From positions 1 to 64,000 of the forward strand of contig NZ_ABXA01000043.1 of NCBI RefSeq assembly GCF_000173355.1: 64,000 nucleotides of DNA. The letters run 5' to 3'. Each line of letters starts with the position of its first letter. The stretch's first letter is position 1. A program made the translations under genes and the position numbers. Origin of the DNA: Anaerococcus hydrogenalis DSM 7454 (GTDB lineage: Bacteria; Bacillota; Clostridia; Tissierellales; Peptoniphilaceae). Under the pieces are notes generated by a model that was not told the DNA's origin, did no database searches, and saw only the letters and a list, made by a program, of their open reading frames with translations. Shown here in pieces: positions 46,787 through 56,049 of this stretch.

Positions 46787-47524
46787 ATGTCAGGACATAA
46801 TAAATGGAGCAAAATTAAAAATAAAAAAGGTAGTGAAGATGCAAGACGTGGAAAAATTTTTACAAAACTTGGTAGAAATATTTCTGTTGCTGTAAGAGAA
46901 GGCGGGGATAATCCAGAATATAATCCAGCACTAAAAGCTGCAATTGATAAGGCTAAGGCTGAAAATATGCCAAATGATAATATCGAAAGAGCAATCAAAA
47001 AAGCAAGCGGCGATATGGATGGGGCAAATTTTGAAAGAATTATATATGAAGGATATGCTAAAGATGGAGTAGCTGTAATTGTTGATTGCCTAACAGACAA
47101 TAAAAATAGAACAGCTCCAGATATTAGACATATTTTTGATAAAAATGGTGGAAATCTTGGAACTGATGGATCAGTAATGTTCATGTTTAACAGAAAAGGA
47201 CTAATCGAAATTGAAAAAGCTGGAATTGATTTTGATGATTTAATGTTAGAAGTGATTGATCTTGGAGCAGAGGATGTGACAGATGAGGGCGATACTTATC
47301 AAATTATAACAAGTGTCGAAGATTTTCAAAGCATAGTAGATGGAATTAAAAAATCAGACTATAAACTTACAAAGGCAGACATTTCATACATTGCTGATAA
47401 TTTAATTGATGCACAAGAATCAAATAACAAACAAATAATGAAATTAATCGATGCTCTTGAAGATAATGACGATGTTCAAGAAGTTTATACAAATTGGAAT
47501 GTGCCAGATAGCATAGAAGATTAA
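46787..47524 (+). CDS. yebC: YebC/PmpR family protein
   Basis: 245 aa starting MSGHNKWSKIKNKKGSEDARRGKIFTKL, the invariant YebC start. Domains II-III have IIYEGYAKDGVAVIVDCLTDNKNRT, GGNLGTDGSVMFMF and AEDVTDEG. Annotated as a transcriptional regulator in older work; newer evidence ties YebC proteins to translation of proline-rich stretches. GGAGG site. It lies between yigZ and lgt. Confidence 0.95.
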   Translation: MSGHNKWSKIKNKKGSEDARRGKIFTKLGRNISVAVREGGDNPEYNPALKAAIDKAKAENMPNDNIERAIKKASGDMDGANFERIIYEGYAKDGVAVIVDCLTDNKNRTAPDIRHIFDKNGGNLGTDGSVMFMFNRKGLIEIEKAGIDFDDLMLEVIDLGAEDVTDEGDTYQIITSVEDFQSIVDGIKKSDYKLTKADISYIADNLIDAQESNNKQIMKLIDALEDNDDVQEVYTNWNVPDSIED

Positions 47525-47525
47525 T

Positions 47526-48288
47526 ATGTTGAATTTTAATATAGATAGGGTTGCTTTTTCCTTATTTGGAATTGATATATATTGGTATGCCATATTAATA
47601 ATTTCAGGAGTTTTAATTGGGGCAAAAATTGCACAAAAAGAATTTGTAAAAAGAGGATTTTCTGAAGATTTCATTTATGATTTACTTTTTGTAACCCTTC
47701 CTTTTGCAATAATTGGAGCTAGGATTTGGTATGTAATATTTGAATGGGATTTTTATAAGAATGATCCAATACAAATTTTAAATTTTAGGGCAGGTGGACT
47801 TGCCATTCACGGTGGTATTTTGTTTGCGATAATTGCAATATACTTTTATACAAAGAAAAAAAACCTACCCCTAATTGATATTTTAGACATTATGGTCCCT
47901 TCCCTTGCTTTGGGCCAAGCTATTGGTAGGTGGGGTAATTTTGTAAATGGAGAAGCCCATGGAAGTGCTACAAATTTACCTTGGGCTATAATTGTTGATG
48001 GAGTAAAAGTTCACCCAACTTTTTTGTATGAATCACTTGGAGATTTTTTGATATTTTTATTTTTACTAATATATAGGAAAAAAAATCCAAAAAAAGGAAT
48101 ACAAACATCAGTTTATTTTATGGCTTATGGAGTTTTAAGATTTTTTTGTGGAAGGACTTAGAACCGATTCTTTGATGATAGGACCTTTTAGGATGGCACA
48201 AATAACAAGTGTTGCATATTTAATAATCGGAATATTTTTATTTGTAAAATACAAAAATATAAATTTAAAACCATATAAGAAAAATTAA
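47526..48288 (+). CDS. lgt: Prolipoprotein diacylglyceryl transferase, one frameshift
   Basis: Adds diacylglycerol to the lipobox Cys of lipoproteins such as the one at 19145. Seven membrane helices; signature [13 protein letters not shown]. The frame breaks at a T7 run (48141-48147). With six T it reads [21 protein letters not shown], matching the conserved C-terminal region, and ends at 48288 for 253 aa. So the apparent early stop at 48161 is very likely an error. The start follows the yebC stop by two bases. Confidence 0.92.
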
Positions 48289-48308
48289 CAGCTTAGGCTG
48301 TTTTTTTC
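48287..48308 (+). terminator. Rho-independent terminator after lgt
   Basis: Stem AACAGC / GCTGTT with loop TTAG and a run of seven or more T. It overlaps the corrected lgt stop, which supports that longer reading. Confidence 0.88.
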
Positions 48309-48411
48309 TTTGCAAATTTTTATTTTGGGAAATTAAACCACCTTACTTTTAAAAAAATAAAAAATACTCTTAAAATATATAAATTTGACCATTAAAATAA
48401 TTTTATAATCC

Positions 48412-48440
48412 TTTACAATTTAAAGGATTTGGTATAAAAT
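48412..48440 (+). promoter_or_regulatory. Candidate promoter of the dcw cluster
   Basis: TTTACA (48412-48417), 17 bases, TAAAAT (48435-48440); the -10 box ends nine bases before the MraZ operator. Moderately close to consensus. Confidence 0.55.
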
Positions 48441-48448
48441 AATTATGA

Positions 48449-48473
48449 AGTGGAAATATGTGGTAGAAGGTGG
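48449..48473 (+). promoter_or_regulatory. MraZ operator: three GTGG repeats spaced 10 bp
   Basis: AGTGG, TGTGG and GGTGG start at 48449, 48459 and 48469, a helical-turn spacing. This matches the known MraZ binding architecture of GTGG-type repeats before mraZ. The last repeat doubles as the mraZ ribosome binding site, so bound MraZ would block its own cluster's transcription. Confidence 0.82.
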
Positions 48474-48476
48474 GTC

Positions 48477-48890
48477 ATGTTTTTAGGAGAATTCATTCAT
48501 AAATTAGATTCTAAAAATAGAATAATGATGCCAAGTGAATTTAGAGATGATCTCGGTAGTGAATTTTATGTAACAAAGGGACCAGAGCGTTCTTTAGTTT
48601 TATATACTATTGATGAATTCGAAAAACGTGCCAAAAAGTTTGAAGACTTATCCTACCAAAATAAAAACAATAGGGCGATGAAAAGATTGTTTTTCTCTTC
48701 CACTATCAAAGCTTATTTAGATAAACAAGGGCGAGTTTTATTAAATAAGCAATTGCGCGAGTATGCCAATTTAAATAAAGAGGCTATTATAATCGGAAAT
48801 AATACCAACATAGAAATATGGGATTTGGATAATTGGAATGATTATATTGGTGATGTAGAAGTGAACTTATCAGAAATTATGGATCAGTAA
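48477..48890 (+). CDS. mraZ: Transcriptional regulator MraZ
   Basis: About 137 aa with two AbrB-like half-domains: MFLGEFIHKLDSKNRIMMPSEFRDDL and AYLDKQGRVLLNKQLREYANL. It forms oligomeric rings that bind GTGG repeats and regulate the division and cell-wall cluster. The start at ATG 48477 gives the canonical MFxGE N-terminus; the frame is open from 48450, but that would include the operator. First gene of the dcw cluster. Confidence 0.95.
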   Translation: MFLGEFIHKLDSKNRIMMPSEFRDDLGSEFYVTKGPERSLVLYTIDEFEKRAKKFEDLSYQNKNNRAMKRLFFSSTIKAYLDKQGRVLLNKQLREYANLNKEAIIIGNNTNIEIWDLDNWNDYIGDVEVNLSEIMDQ

Positions 48891-48891
48891 T

Positions 48892-49812
48892 ATGGAATTT
48901 TCTCACAAATCAGTTTTATTAAATGAAACTATAAAAAATTTAAATATTAAAGAAGATGGTATATATGCTGACCTAACTTTGGGTAAGGGAGGCCATTCTA
49001 AGGAAATTTTAAAAAACTTATCACCTGAAGGTCTTTTAATTGGCTTAGACCAAGATAAGGATGCTATCAAAGCAGCTAGAGAAAATTTGAAAGATTTCTC
49101 AAATGTTTTATTTTTTAATGAGAACTTTGAAAAAATTTCAGATGTTCTTGATAAGGCTAGCTTAAAAATGATAGATGGCGCTTTGATGGACATTGGCGTA
49201 AGTTCATATCAAATTGACAATGGAGATAGAGGTTTTTCTTATATGAAAGACGGACCTTTGGATATGAGAATGAACAAAGATAATGAGTTAACAGCAAAAC
49301 AAATTGTCAATGATTACTCTTTGGATGAGCTTTGGGAAATTTTTTCCAAATATGGTGAAGAAAGATATTCTAAAACCATTGCGAAAGCTATAGTAGATTA
49401 CAGAAAATTGCACGAAATTAATACAACTTTACAACTCCGAAATATTGTTATGAAATCTGTAGTTACTAATGAAGCTCATCCTGAAAAAAGAGTATTCCAA
49501 GCTTTAAGAATAGAAGTTAACAGAGAGCTTGAAGTTTTGGAAAATACTTTAGAAAAAATAGTAGACCGTCTTAATAAGGGAGGAAGGTTGTGTGTAATAA
49601 CTTTTCATTCTTTAGAAGATAGGATAGTTAAAAATAAATTTAAAGAGATGAGCAAAAAATGTATATGCCCACCTGAATTTCCTGTTTGTGTTTGCAATCA
49701 CGAAAAAAAGGTAAAGATAATAAGTAAAAAACCTATTTTGCCATCTAAAGATGAACTTAAAACAAATAGAAGATCTCATAGTGCCAAGCTAAGGGTTTGC
49801 GAAAGGGTTTAA
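48892..49812 (+). CDS. rsmH: 16S rRNA m4C1402 methyltransferase
   Basis: 306 aa, also called MraW. SAM motif ADLTLGKGGHSKEIL, LIGLDQDKDAI, DIGVSSYQID, and RVFQALRIEVNRELEVLE and ITFHSLEDRIVKN, all family-specific. Cys-rich CICPPEFPVCVCNHEKK follows, as in Firmicute homologues. It acts on the decoding site of 16S rRNA. Adjacent to mraZ (1-base gap). Confidence 0.96.
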   Translation: MEFSHKSVLLNETIKNLNIKEDGIYADLTLGKGGHSKEILKNLSPEGLLIGLDQDKDAIKAARENLKDFSNVLFFNENFEKISDVLDKASLKMIDGALMDIGVSSYQIDNGDRGFSYMKDGPLDMRMNKDNELTAKQIVNDYSLDELWEIFSKYGEERYSKTIAKAIVDYRKLHEINTTLQLRNIVMKSVVTNEAHPEKRVFQALRIEVNRELEVLENTLEKIVDRLNKGGRLCVITFHSLEDRIVKNKFKEMSKKCICPPEFPVCVCNHEKKVKIISKKPILPSKDELKTNRRSHSAKLRVCERV

Positions 49813-49813
49813 A

Positions 49814-50212
49814 ATGTCAGCTGCTTTGAAAAAAAGAAAAGTTAATAAAAATTTAAATAAAAGAAAAAAGCTAAGTTTACATAATCAAACTTCTTACGAC
49901 ACTAAGTTTAGCTATAATAGGCTTAAAAAGAAGGATAAGAAGTTTAAGAGAAATGTCTTAGCTTTATTAATTTTATCCTTTATTTTTATGGGGATTTTTT
50001 CTTTACATAATTATATGAAATTGAATAATATGAGAAACGAGTATAATAATTTACAAAGTCAATATACATCTTATCAATTGACAAGGGATAGGTTGAATAA
50101 AGACCTTGAAGATTCAGTTGATTTAAAAGAAATCCAAAGATATGCAATGGAAAATCTTGGCATGATTTATGAAAACAAGGACAACACTGTTTATCTTAAT
50201 ATTGATAGGTAG
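49814..50212 (+). CDS. ftsL: FtsL-like cell division protein
   Basis: 132 aa: a Lys/Arg-rich cytoplasmic N-terminus (about 50 residues), one membrane helix (NVLALLILSFIFMGIFSLHNY) and an extracellular coiled coil with MRNEYNNLQSQYTSYQLTRDRL, then DLKEIQRYAMENLGMIY, a typical FtsL/DivIC ending. Position after rsmH is the usual ftsL locus. Sequence alone cannot separate FtsL from DivIC; context favours FtsL. Confidence 0.8.
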   Translation: MSAALKKRKVNKNLNKRKKLSLHNQTSYDTKFSYNRLKKKDKKFKRNVLALLILSFIFMGIFSLHNYMKLNNMRNEYNNLQSQYTSYQLTRDRLNKDLEDSVDLKEIQRYAMENLGMIYENKDNTVYLNIDR

Positions 50213-50217
50213 GAGAG

Positions 50218-51168
50218 ATGAAAAATATTATTTTAATTATTTTAATAAGTTTAATGCTAACTTTAATTTTAGGAAAAATTATAATTCCAATTTTAAAGTC
50301 TAGTCATATTGGACAGAATATTAGACAAGAAGGACCAAAAAGTCATTATGATAAAGCAGGAACACCAACTATGGGTGGTATTATATTTTTAATTTCAGCT
50401 CTTGTTTTAACATTGATATTTGTTCCTTTTTCTATGAAAACTTTTATATTATTATTAGCAACATTTGGTTTTGGAGCTATTGGTTTTATTGATGATTTTA
50501 GAAAACTAGTTTTGAAAAGATCTCTGGGACTAACTGCTATGCAAAAAATAATCCTTCAAGTTGGATTATCATTTGCTATTGCAATTTTATGTTTTATCTT
50601 TCAAAATGATACAATTACAAAATTATGGATTCCATTTACAGATATTAGATTAAATGTTTCTATTTTAGGAATTCCAATAATGATGTTTATAATGATAGGA
50701 ACATCAAATGCAGTAAATTTAACTGATGGGCTTGATGGTTTATCTACCCAAGTTTCAATTCCAGTTTTTATTACTTTTATAATTTTAGCTAAAAATATAG
50801 AAGATGAATTATTTGCAAGCATCATGCTTGGAGCAGTTTTAGGATTTTTATTTTTTAACTCAAATCCAGCAAGCGTATTTATGGGGGATACAGGATCTAT
50901 GGCTATAGGTGGGGCTGTAGTTGCTCTTGCTATAAATATGGGGATGACTTTGTTTTTGGTAATACTTGGAGGAGTATATGTAGCTGAAGCACTAAGTGTA
51001 ATAATCCAGGTTGCATCATACAAACTTAGAAATAAAAAGAGAATATTTTTAATGACACCAATCCACCACCATTATGAATTGAAAGGATACAAAGAACCAA
51101 AAATAGTTACTGGTTTTACAATAGTATCAGTAATTTTATCTTTGATTACTTTATTAGCAGTACTATGA
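50218..51168 (+). CDS. mraY: Phospho-MurNAc-pentapeptide translocase
   Basis: Transfers phospho-MurNAc-pentapeptide from UDP to undecaprenyl phosphate to make lipid I. Polytopic, 316 aa. Motifs: GTPTMGG, FIDDFRKLVLKRSLGL, NLTDGLDGL with catalytic Asp, FMGDTGSMAIGG and the metal-binding PIHHHYE. It follows ftsL directly; no ftsI, murE or murF lies between. The 3' end overlaps murD by four bases. Confidence 0.96.
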   Translation: MKNIILIILISLMLTLILGKIIIPILKSSHIGQNIRQEGPKSHYDKAGTPTMGGIIFLISALVLTLIFVPFSMKTFILLLATFGFGAIGFIDDFRKLVLKRSLGLTAMQKIILQVGLSFAIAILCFIFQNDTITKLWIPFTDIRLNVSILGIPIMMFIMIGTSNAVNLTDGLDGLSTQVSIPVFITFIILAKNIEDELFASIMLGAVLGFLFFNSNPASVFMGDTGSMAIGGAVVALAINMGMTLFLVILGGVYVAEALSVIIQVASYKLRNKKRIFLMTPIHHHYELKGYKEPKIVTGFTIVSVILSLITLLAVL

Positions 51169-52474
51169 AAAAAGTTTTAGTTTACGGTTTAGGAATAACA
51201 GGAATATCTACAGTAAAAACTTTAGATAAATTAGGATATGAAGTTTTTACTTATGATAAAAATAAAAATAAAGACGAAAGATTAGAGGGCTATAATTATA
51301 GCCCTATTTCTGATTTAAAAATTAATGAAAAGTATGATTTTGTAGTAAAATCACCAGGAATTAGGCCTGATGATAAGATTGTACAAAAATTAGAAAAAAA
51401 TAATCAAATTATTTCAGATATAGAACTATCATATAGGATTTTTAAAGATAAAAAAATAATTTCAGTCACAGGAACAAATGGTAAAACCACAACTACATCT
51501 CTAATTACATATGTTTTAAATCAAGCAGGGCAAAAGGCAATTAGTGTAGGAAATATAGGTGAGGGGATTTTGTGGCAAATGTACAATAAGGATGCTGTAT
51601 TTGTTGAAGAAGTTTCATCCTTTCAACTACATGATACAAAAACATTCAAACCACATATTGGAGCGATTTTAAATATTAGTCCAGACCATATAGATTGGCA
51701 TGGATCATTTGAAAATTACGCCAATGATAAGTTAAAACTTGCAGTTAACCAAGATGAAGATAATTTTTTAGTTATTAACCATGATGACAAAATATTGTTA
51801 GAAAATAAAAATAAATTTAAGACGAAAATATATGAATTTTCTATGAAAGAAAAAGTAGAAAGAGGAATATATTTAAAAGATGATAGTTTGTATTTAAAAG
51901 ATCAAAAAGATATATTTTTATTAAATAAAAAAGATTTAAAGATAGTAGGAAATCACAACCTAGCAAATGCAGCCTGTGCTATGCTTTGCTTATACTTATA
52001 TGGAATAGACTTAGAAAAAATAAAAAATATACAAAAACCTTTAAGGCAATTGAACACAGGTTGGAATTTGTCAAAAAAGTAAACAATGTTTCATTTTATA
52101 ACGACTCAAAAGCAACCAACGTTGATAGCACAATAAAGGCCATAGATTCTTTTGACAAAAACATAATTTTACTTGCAGGTGGCTATGATAAAAAAATTGA
52201 TTACTCACCAATGTTTGAAAAAGAAAATGGAAAAATAAAGGCCATGATTTTATTAGGTCAAACAAAATATATTTTAGAAGATTTATGCAAAAAATATAAA
52301 ATAGAATATTACCTTGTAGATGATATGCAAATGGCTGTTGACAAGTCTTTTGAAATCATGAAAGATTCTGATACAGTTTTATTATCGCCTGCAAGTGCAA
52401 GTTGGGGAATGTATAATAATTACATGCAAAGAGGAGATGACTTTAAAAAAAGAGTTTTAGAAAAGGAAGTTTAA
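51165..52474 (+). CDS. murD: UDP-MurNAc-L-alanine:D-glutamate ligase, one frameshift
   Basis: Adds D-Glu in the peptidoglycan precursor pathway. N-terminal Rossmann VYGLGITGISTVKTL; ATP site GTNGKTTTTSLI; NISPDHIDWHGS; GNHNLANAACAM. The frame breaks near 52033-52037, an A5 run. With six A it continues QKTFKAIEHRLEFVKKVNNVSFYNDSKATNVD, the expected C-terminal domain, with LLSPASASWGMYNNYMQRGDDF at the end; 436 aa. Essential in most bacteria, so the break is probably an error. Confidence 0.92.
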
Positions 52475-53559
52475 ATGAGAGTAATAGTATCTGGAGGAGG
52501 CACAGGTGGACATATATATCCTGCCATTGCAATGTGCCAAAAAATTAGAAAAAGAAATAAATGATATAGAAATTTTATATGTTGGAATAAAAGGAAAGCC
52601 AGAAGAAAGAATAGTAAAAAAATATGGCTATAAATTTAGACCAATTGAAGCTATGGGTCTTCCTAGAAAAATTTCCAAAAGACTTTTTAAATCATTAATA
52701 ACAAATTTTAAAGGATTTAAAGAGGCTAAAAAAATAATAAAAGAATTCAAACCTGATCTTGTAATTGGAACTGGTGGCTATGTTTGTGCACCAATACTTT
52801 ATCAAGCAAGCAAGAAAAATATCAAAACTCTTATTCACGAGTCAAATTCATTCCCAGGAATTACCACAAGATTTCTATCCAATAAAGTTGACTTAGTATG
52901 CATTTCTTTTGAAGAAGCGAAAAAACACATAAAAAATCAAAAAAATATCCATATAACAGGTAATCCTGTAAGAGGAAATTTTAATACTAATTATACAAAA
53001 GAAGATTTAGAAAAATTAGGCATAAAAAAAGATAGGCCGGTAGTTTTTCTTTTGGAGGATCAAACGGGTCAAAAGCCTTAAACAAGGCCGTGCAAGAAAT
53101 GAGTAACTTGATGGATGGTAAATTTTATCTCCTCCACCAAACAGGACCTATTTTTTATGATGATTTTCTAAAAAATACAAAAGAAAATGAATTTATTAAA
53201 GTATTTTCATACATAGATAATATAAATCTTTTTTATGGGGTAAGTGATCTTGTAATTGCCTCATCAGGAGCCATGAGCCTAAGTGAGATTTCAAGCCTAG
53301 AAAAAGCCTCAATACTAATTCCCAAAGCTTATACAACAGAAAATCACCAAGAATATAATGCAAGAACCTATCTTGAAAAAGGTGCAAGTTCTATGATTCT
53401 TGAAAAAGATTTAACAGGTGAAGTCTTATATAAAAACATAGTTGATATAATTGATGATAAAGAAAACTAAAAAAGATGGGCCAAATGGCAAAATCTTTAC
53501 AAAATCCAGATGCTGCTGATGAAATATATAAATTAATAAAAAATTTAATGGAAAATTAA
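52475..53559 (+). CDS. murG: Lipid II-forming GlcNAc transferase, three frameshifts
   Basis: Transfers GlcNAc to lipid I. It starts at ATG 52475, directly after murD, with VSGGGTGGHIYPAIAM. Three single-base shifts break the frame: an extra A in the A6 run at 52539-52544, a missing T in the run at 53044-53048 (after which FGGSNGSKALNKAVQEM appears) and a missing A near 53464-53467. Correcting them gives 361 aa, with HESNSFPGITTRFLS, ASSGAMSLSEIS, PKAYTTENHQEYNA and a C-terminus MGQMAKSLQNPDAADEIYKL. All sites are homopolymers. Annotated as whole. Confidence 0.9.
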
Positions 53560-53560
53560 A

Positions 53561-54339
53561 ATGAGTAATAAAAACAGAAAAAGAAGAAAAATAAAAAGAA
53601 AAGAAAAATTATTTACTCCGTTTTTATTATATTTTTAGTAATTCTTAGCCTTGGAATTTTAATATACAATTTTTTCAACCATGAATACTTTAAAATATCT
53701 CAAGTATTTATAGAAGGAAATAAAGTTTTATCAGATGATCAAATACTGAAAAAATTAAATAATCCAGTAGGCAAAAATATTGCCCTATATGACGAAAAAG
53801 AAAGTATAGAAAAATTAAAAAAGGATCAAATAATTAAAAAAATCTCTATAGATAAAGAAATGCCAGATAAAATTGTGGTTAAAGTCAAAGAAGAATATCC
53901 ATATATGTACACGACATATAAAAAAGATAAGTATATTATTACCAATAATGGAAAAGTTTTAGATAGGACAATAAAATTAAATAATAAAAGTCTAATAAAA
54001 ATAAAACTTCCAAAAAAGAAACCACAGATAGGTAAAAAATTTACTGATGATAAAAATATTTTGGAATTTATATCTTTATTGCAAAAGCTAAAATATAGTA
54101 AGGACATAAAAGAAATAGACTTGGAAAACTATAATGATATTGGTATAATAATAAAAGATATTCAGATTAATTTCGGAGATTTAAAAAATTATAAGTATAA
54201 ATTGAAATTACTTGATTCGGTTTTAAAAGATATAGATAATAAAAAACTAAAAGCATATTCTATTAGTCTTGATAAAGGAAAGAATCCAGTAGTGGAAGTT
54301 GAAGAAAAAAGTCTTGACGAAAAAGATGAAGATAATTAA
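53561..54339 (+). CDS. ftsQ: FtsQ/DivIB cell division protein, one frameshift
   Basis: 259 aa after adding one A to the A5 run at 53604-53608. The basic N-terminus (MSNKNRKRRKIKRKEK) is followed by one membrane helix (VFIIFLVILSLGILIYNF) and the extracellular POTRA domain (FKISQVFIEGNKVLSDDQILKKL), then a beta domain with ITNNGKVLDR. It acts in the divisome bridging complex with FtsL/DivIC. It starts two bases after murG. Without correction only the second half from 53860 is an obvious ORF. Confidence 0.85.
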
Positions 54340-54372
54340 AAAATATTATTCTTAATGAAACGGGGGAGGAAG

Positions 54373-55458
54373 ATGGCAAATATCAATATGGAAGTAGAAA
54401 ATAACGCCTTAGCCAAAATAAAAGTTATTGGAGTAGGTGGAGGTGGAAATAATGCAATAAGTAGAATGAGAGAGGGTGGCCTTTCTGGTGTAGAATTTAT
54501 TGCATTAAATACAGACCTACAAACTTTAAATGAAGCAAATGCCGATATAAAATTACAAATTGGTGCAAAGCTTACAAGAGGACTTGGAGCAGGAGCTAAT
54601 CCTGAAATTGGTGAAAAAGCTGCTGAAGAAAGTGAATCAGAAATTGATGAATCACTAAAGGGAGCAGACATGGTATTTATAACTGCCGGAATGGGTGGTG
54701 GAACTGGTACTGGAGCAGCCCCTGTTGTAGCTAGAAAAGCAAAAGAACAAGGAATACTTACAGTAGGCGTTGTAACTCGTCCTTTCACTTTTGAAGGAAG
54801 AAAAAGACAAACATCTGCAGAAGGTGGAATTGAAGCTTTAAAAGAAAGCGTTGATACATTAATTACAATACCAAATGATAGACTATTACAAATAGTTGAA
54901 AAAAGAACATCAATGGTAGAGGCCTTCAAAATGGCAGACCAAGTACTTATGGATGCTGTAAGTGGTATTTCAGAACTTATAGCTATACCAAATGTAATTA
55001 ACCTTGACTTTGCTGATGTTAAATCAATAATGTCAGATCAAGGAATAGCTCACATGGGAATTGGTAGAGCAAGTGGTGAAAATAGAGCAGTTGATGCAGC
55101 AAAAGCAGCTGTTAACTCTCCACTTCTTGAAACATCTATTGAAGGTGCTAATGCTGTATTATTAAATGTAACAGCAGCAGAAGTTGGTCTAATGGAAGCA
55201 AATGAAGCAGCAGAATTAATCAGAGATCACATCGATTCAGATGCAAATATCATTTTTGGTGTAGGTAGCGATGAATCACTAGGCGATGATATTAAGATTA
55301 CTGTAATTGCTACAGGATTTGACCAAGATAGTCAAAAAAGAAGAGAAACAATTGAGACTAGAAGATCAAGTCAAAGTACAGGACAAAGACCTGCACAAAG
55401 AAGTCAAAAATCTTCAAATCCATTTGATGATATAGATTTACCAGATTTCTTAAAATAA
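54373..55458 (+). CDS. ftsZ: Cell division protein FtsZ
   Basis: Tubulin-like GTPase forming the Z ring. [27 protein letters not shown] (tubulin signature), [11 protein letters not shown] synergy loop region. A variable linker ([19 protein letters not shown]) and the C-terminal FtsA/SepF-binding peptide ([11 protein letters not shown]) are intact. I use ATG 54373 behind GGGGGAGGA, not the upstream ATG at 54355. About 361 aa. No ftsA is adjacent. Confidence 0.96.
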   Translation: MANINMEVENNALAKIKVIGVGGGGNNAISRMREGGLSGVEFIALNTDLQTLNEANADIKLQIGAKLTRGLGAGANPEIGEKAAEESESEIDESLKGADMVFITAGMGGGTGTGAAPVVARKAKEQGILTVGVVTRPFTFEGRKRQTSAEGGIEALKESVDTLITIPNDRLLQIVEKRTSMVEAFKMADQVLMDAVSGISELIAIPNVINLDFADVKSIMSDQGIAHMGIGRASGENRAVDAAKAAVNSPLLETSIEGANAVLLNVTAAEVGLMEANEAAELIRDHIDSDANIIFGVGSDESLGDDIKITVIATGFDQDSQKRRETIETRRSSQSTGQRPAQRSQKSSNPFDDIDLPDFLK

Positions 55459-55459
55459 A

Positions 55460-55912
55460 ATGAAATGTCCATATTGCGACTCAAATGACACAAAAGTCAT
55501 AGACTCTAGAGCCACAGAAGATAATCACGCTATTAGAAGAAGAAGACTTTGCCAGACTTGCAATAAGAGATTTTCAACTTACGAAAGATATGAAGATCAA
55601 ACTCTAATGGTTGTAAAAAAAGATAACACAAGAGAATCTTTTGATAGGGCAAAACTTATCAGTGGAATAGTAAAATCGTGTGAAAAAAGACCAGTAAGTA
55701 TGGATCAAATAGAAAAAATTGCAAATGAGATAGAAATTTCTATTAATCATATTGGTAAAAAAGAAATACCATCATCAAGTATTGGTAAATTTGTCATGGA
55801 CCATCTAAAAAAATTAGATCCTGTTGCTTATGTTAGATTTGCATCAGTATATAGAGAATTTAAAGATGTTGAGTCTTTTTATAAAGAAATTAAAAATTTA
55901 GAAAATGATTAG
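55460..55912 (+). CDS. nrdR: Ribonucleotide reductase repressor NrdR
   Basis: 150 aa: N-terminal zinc ribbon with CPYC and CQTC pairs (MKCPYCDSNDTKVIDSR ... RRRRLCQTCNKRFSTYER), then an ATP-cone (VVKKDNTRESFDRAKLISGI) that senses ATP/dATP. It represses nrd genes, which are elsewhere. Directly after ftsZ (one-base gap), probably co-transcribed with the dcw cluster. Confidence 0.95.
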   Translation: MKCPYCDSNDTKVIDSRATEDNHAIRRRRLCQTCNKRFSTYERYEDQTLMVVKKDNTRESFDRAKLISGIVKSCEKRPVSMDQIEKIANEIEISINHIGKKEIPSSSIGKFVMDHLKKLDPVAYVRFASVYREFKDVESFYKEIKNLEND

Positions 55913-55920
55913 ATAATTTA

Positions 55921-56035
55921 GGGCTTTTGCAAACATGAATTAAGTCTAACTTTAAGATAAGTCAAATAAAAATTTAAATAATTTTTGTTTAGATTTTAAA
56001 GATTAACTTATTCGTTATGCAATGGTCCTTTTTTT
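55921..56035. repeat. Third long inverted repeat, ends in a T tract
   Basis: Arms GGGCTTTTGCAAACATGAAT...TTTAA (55921-55955) and its imperfect complement (55996-56028) share TTGCA, GAAT, AAGT and CTTTAA blocks. A 40-base AT-rich loop separates them, and seven T follow. It could be the nrdR terminator in an unusually long form or a third MITE-like insertion. It fills the gap before rarA; no ORF. Confidence 0.5.
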
Positions 56036-56049
56036 GAAAGAAGTTTAAA

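Noticed and set aside
46756-47184. 142-aa minus-strand frame opposite yebC
   Set aside because: Shadow of yebC with no translation signals.
50601-51023. 140-aa minus-strand frame inside mraY
   Set aside because: Shadow of mraY; composition is the complement of membrane-helix codons and there is no ribosome site.
54336-54929. 197-aa minus-strand frame opposite ftsZ
   Set aside because: Antisense shadow of a conserved gene; low-complexity Ser/Pro/Ala composition and no family match.
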